From contig QNGE01003287.1 of NCBI GenBank assembly GCA_008508345.1, positions 1 through 64,000 on the forward strand: DNA of 64,000 nucleotides, in the 5' to 3' direction. Origin of the DNA: Paragonimus westermani. Lineage: Eukaryota; Platyhelminthes; Trematoda; Plagiorchiida; Troglotrematidae. Shown here piece after piece: positions 61,514-64,000 of the stretch. The stretch's first letter is position 1; each line of letters starts with the position of its first letter. The notes below the pieces were generated by a model. It did no database searches and was not told the DNA's origin. It saw only the letters and a list, made by a program, of their open reading frames with translations. A program made the translations under genes and the position numbers.

Positions 61514-61678
61514 TGTACTATCCGAAAATGTGGGGTTTGCATTGGGATGTGCAACGAAACCATCTGGTTAACAGATAGAAGTTAGAAACAACTGAACGTA
61601 AAATAGATGTTAATGCTAACCACGCTGCAAACTTGACAGCAGAGACTGACGTTTATGGTACAGTGTATCTCTCTAATA
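61514..61678 (+). repeat. 165-bp direct duplication, copy 2
   Basis: See 59371-59535: same length, same orientation, one mismatch. Confidence 0.85.
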
Positions 61679-61699
61679 ACCGATTCTGTCACTAACGCT

Positions 61700-63840
61700 T
61701 CAGATAGAAATGCGTGCAGCTTTTCGTTGATTGATGGTAGAATATATATTTTTCATTGGCCTGGTCACATGTATTTCAAAAGTGTGACATTCGGCGGTGA
61801 TCTGATCGTTACTCAAAAGCAGACTTAAATAAGCATTTGTAGATGAGAGTTTGGTCATGCGCAATATCAAGCGAAAAGTTTACGTGGTGGAATTGTAAAC
61901 ATTACTGAGTAAGTCAAATATGTAGGTGCACTGAGTCTAGTGGTTTCATTTAACGGGATGTAGCGTAAAACGTTAGTTTACTACGAACCGTATAGTCAAA
62001 TTGGAGAGGTGTTCAAGCCGTATCGACTAACCTCTCTAATTATTGTCAGGAATTGCTATTTTCGTAAACTGCTCTGCCTTTTCCACAAAACTCAACATAC
62101 AACTGCTCATCCAATGTACCCGTAATTAGCTTTTAGGAAGATGAGCAGTGGAATGGACGTCGTATACTGCTGAAAAAAGGGCCTGCAAATAAAAGTTTAT
62201 ATATTCCAATATTTTGATACCATACTTCTTAATACTGTTCTCTCTCAATTCGCTCCTGACGTTGTCTTCAGCAACCTAGACAGTTAGGATATTTGATTTA
62301 TTGTAGACTGTGCGCGGAATGTGTGTATTCTACAAGGGAACAAATTTTTCACCAACAGAACATCGTCCTTTTGTATTCCGACGTAGATTGTTCTTCAATA
62401 CACATAATCAATGGAACTCTAAAAACTGCAACGCCGACCACCTGGAAATGTCATTTGCCAGACCACATATAAATACCCTCGATTTCTGTAAGCTCAGAGC
62501 TTCCATCTCTACGAACCTCCGACAGTCATATTTAAGCCACCAAATCCATTGTCATTTTTGGCTTAGAGATGGCAACAGATTGAAAACTCTAAGCTTATCG
62601 AATCATTTAGACACAGTATATAGGACCAAACAAGTGGCATTCATAAAGGGCGACCGAAGAGTACACTAATCTACGGCGTGCATATTAGTGAACATTTAAA
62701 GTCACACGTATGTAATATATTTTATTACAGTATAAATATGTACACTTTATTAACCACGAACATATCATGTATAAATTAAACATAGTCAAGAGTTGAACTC
62801 TAGGCCCTCAAGGAAAGCGAGGTATGTTAAACAACTCAACAATTTCTAGTTGTGATGCCAATTAATTTCGTTTACTGCCACTAACTCAGAATATAATGAA
62901 TATTTTGTGCCAACGACAATGCATTATAAAAATTGACAGTTCTACAAATACCCGTAAATTAATATGAATGGCTACATCAAAGACAAATCAGTGTATCGTG
63001 GAGATCAGCCAATATTTTGGCAAAACGTTTTCTCTTCCATATGCGGCTGTTTCGGTCATTTTCAGCAACCAGTCGCACCCAATAAATATTAGTTGACACA
63101 AAAGGAAGATCCAGGTGCGCTTTGCAAAACCATTGAGTACGGCTGATTTGGACAGATCACACGTGAAGAAAGATGAGGACAGGTGTCGTGCTGAAGCTCT
63201 CACCATTTAGACACAGCAAGCTTGTGTTAATCGCAATGACAACAAACCCCGGTCTGCAGTGTGGTATGGATGGACAAACAGCACCAGACGCGGACGCGTC
63301 TTATCTATATCACCCTCACCCCCACTTTTGGGGCAAAGGATTAGACCAATCAGGTCAGATGCAGCAGGAATTGACCTAACCACGAAAAATCCCACGTGAA
63401 ATGTCTACTTTTGTTAATGCGATTTCAATTATAACACTCCTGAAGAAGCCCACCCGAGGTAGTTGGAAAGCACATCATTACAAGTTGCGCCTAACGTTGA
63501 TATTCTCAATCAGTTTACCACTAACATGTTAAACACGACTCCCGAACTATTTGACGTCAATCGTACTAAATTTGTGCGGATATTTTACAGGCGAGTCCGC
63601 CTTGGTCACAGATATTTAAGGCATTCACGAGTAGCTACTTAAATTCACTGCCAGACGCGCACGAATACGTTGGGTTACTCGAAGAAGGTCACAACGAAGT
63701 GAGACATGTGACTTACCACAAGGTTTCATATCCAAAAACGATGAAGTACCGTAATGGTTACTGAGTGGTAGCAGGGGATTTTGGTTTCCAACATGAGTAA
63801 TCCACCGCAGCAGTCGCATTCCCGCAGATTTCAAAATCGA
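61700..63840. other. no supported gene
   Basis: Short frames only, including a minus frame near 62988-63206 with a hydrophobic stretch (TWIFLLCQLIFIG). No donor with the right phase was found that would make it the missing signal-peptide exon of gene C. Confidence 0.4.
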
Positions 63841-64000
63841 CACCTCTCGCAAGGAAGCACTCGACTCAAGTCTCGCTAGCATTAGAGCTCGTCAGTAGTG
63901 CATATCCTTGCCACGACCGGAACTAGAACTCCCGCCACACTTTGATTAGGCAACCGTGTGGACCACTGCACCATTGACCTCATATTACACACGACCGAAT
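63841..64000 (-). mobile_element. hammerhead SINE-like element, partial at window end
   Basis: On the minus strand it has the tail, a 45-nt hammerhead (63857-63901) and the polymerase III region (ccactgcaccattga), and runs off the right edge. The ribozyme keeps CTGACGA and most of stem I but has GAGA in place of GAAA, so it should be inactive. Confidence 0.75.

Overview
The window looks like nuclear DNA of a parasitic flatworm, most likely a digenean trematode and perhaps a blood fluke (inference). It is A+T-rich, has almost no long reading frames, and carries many short sequences bounded by eukaryotic splice signals. It also holds copies of a tRNA-derived repeat with a hammerhead ribozyme of the schistosome Sm-alpha type, and decayed Penelope-like reverse transcriptase fragments. 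No bacterial-style genes are present, and most open frames are of chance length.

The most interesting content is three candidate micro-exon genes (MEG-like), all found by eye. Gene B (minus, about 11.3 to 3.4 kb) has a hydrophobic first exon, then 24-nt exons giving DGAEGGDN, GNFEDEGS and GDFGAVTS, then a 24-nt exon with the stop and a 3' exon with AATAAA. Gene A (plus, about 19.2 to 33.1 kb) starts with a TATA box and a signal-peptide exon. It has three clearly related 24-nt exons giving GKGKPRGR, GKAKPPPG and NGGKPAGG, a 24-nt exon with the stop, and a last exon with AATAAA. Gene C (minus, about 61.2 to 46.6 kb, 5' end not found) gives an acidic tail from exons FEKNDLQ, DEMDPAD, GEESTQE and a stop exon. 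All coding micro-exons are symmetric and in phase 1. In all three genes the stop sits early in a 24-nt exon that is itself spliced to a last untranslated exon. MEGs are an established class of secreted proteins in schistosomes; these particular genes I do not recognise.

The repeats are five copies of the ribozyme element (2.2, 47.9, 57.4, 58.1 and 63.9 kb), two of them head to head around 57.4-58.5 kb. Only the copy near 58.5 kb has an intact ribozyme. There is also an inverted-repeat element (2.9-3.6 and 23.1-23.6 kb), a pair of diverged dispersed repeats (1.0 and 5.2 kb), a degenerate tRNA (25.9 kb), Penelope remnants on both strands (35.0 and 36-37 kb) and a 165-bp duplication (59.4 and 61.5 kb). 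Three single N bases mark assembly joins.

Among longer frames only 33295-33804 (plus) is long enough to be unlikely by chance; it ends just before an AATAAA and looks like a conventional last exon of unknown function. Micro-exon calls rest on splice signals, reading phase and mutual similarity. Without transcripts each single exon is uncertain, but the three-gene pattern is much stronger than any one exon.
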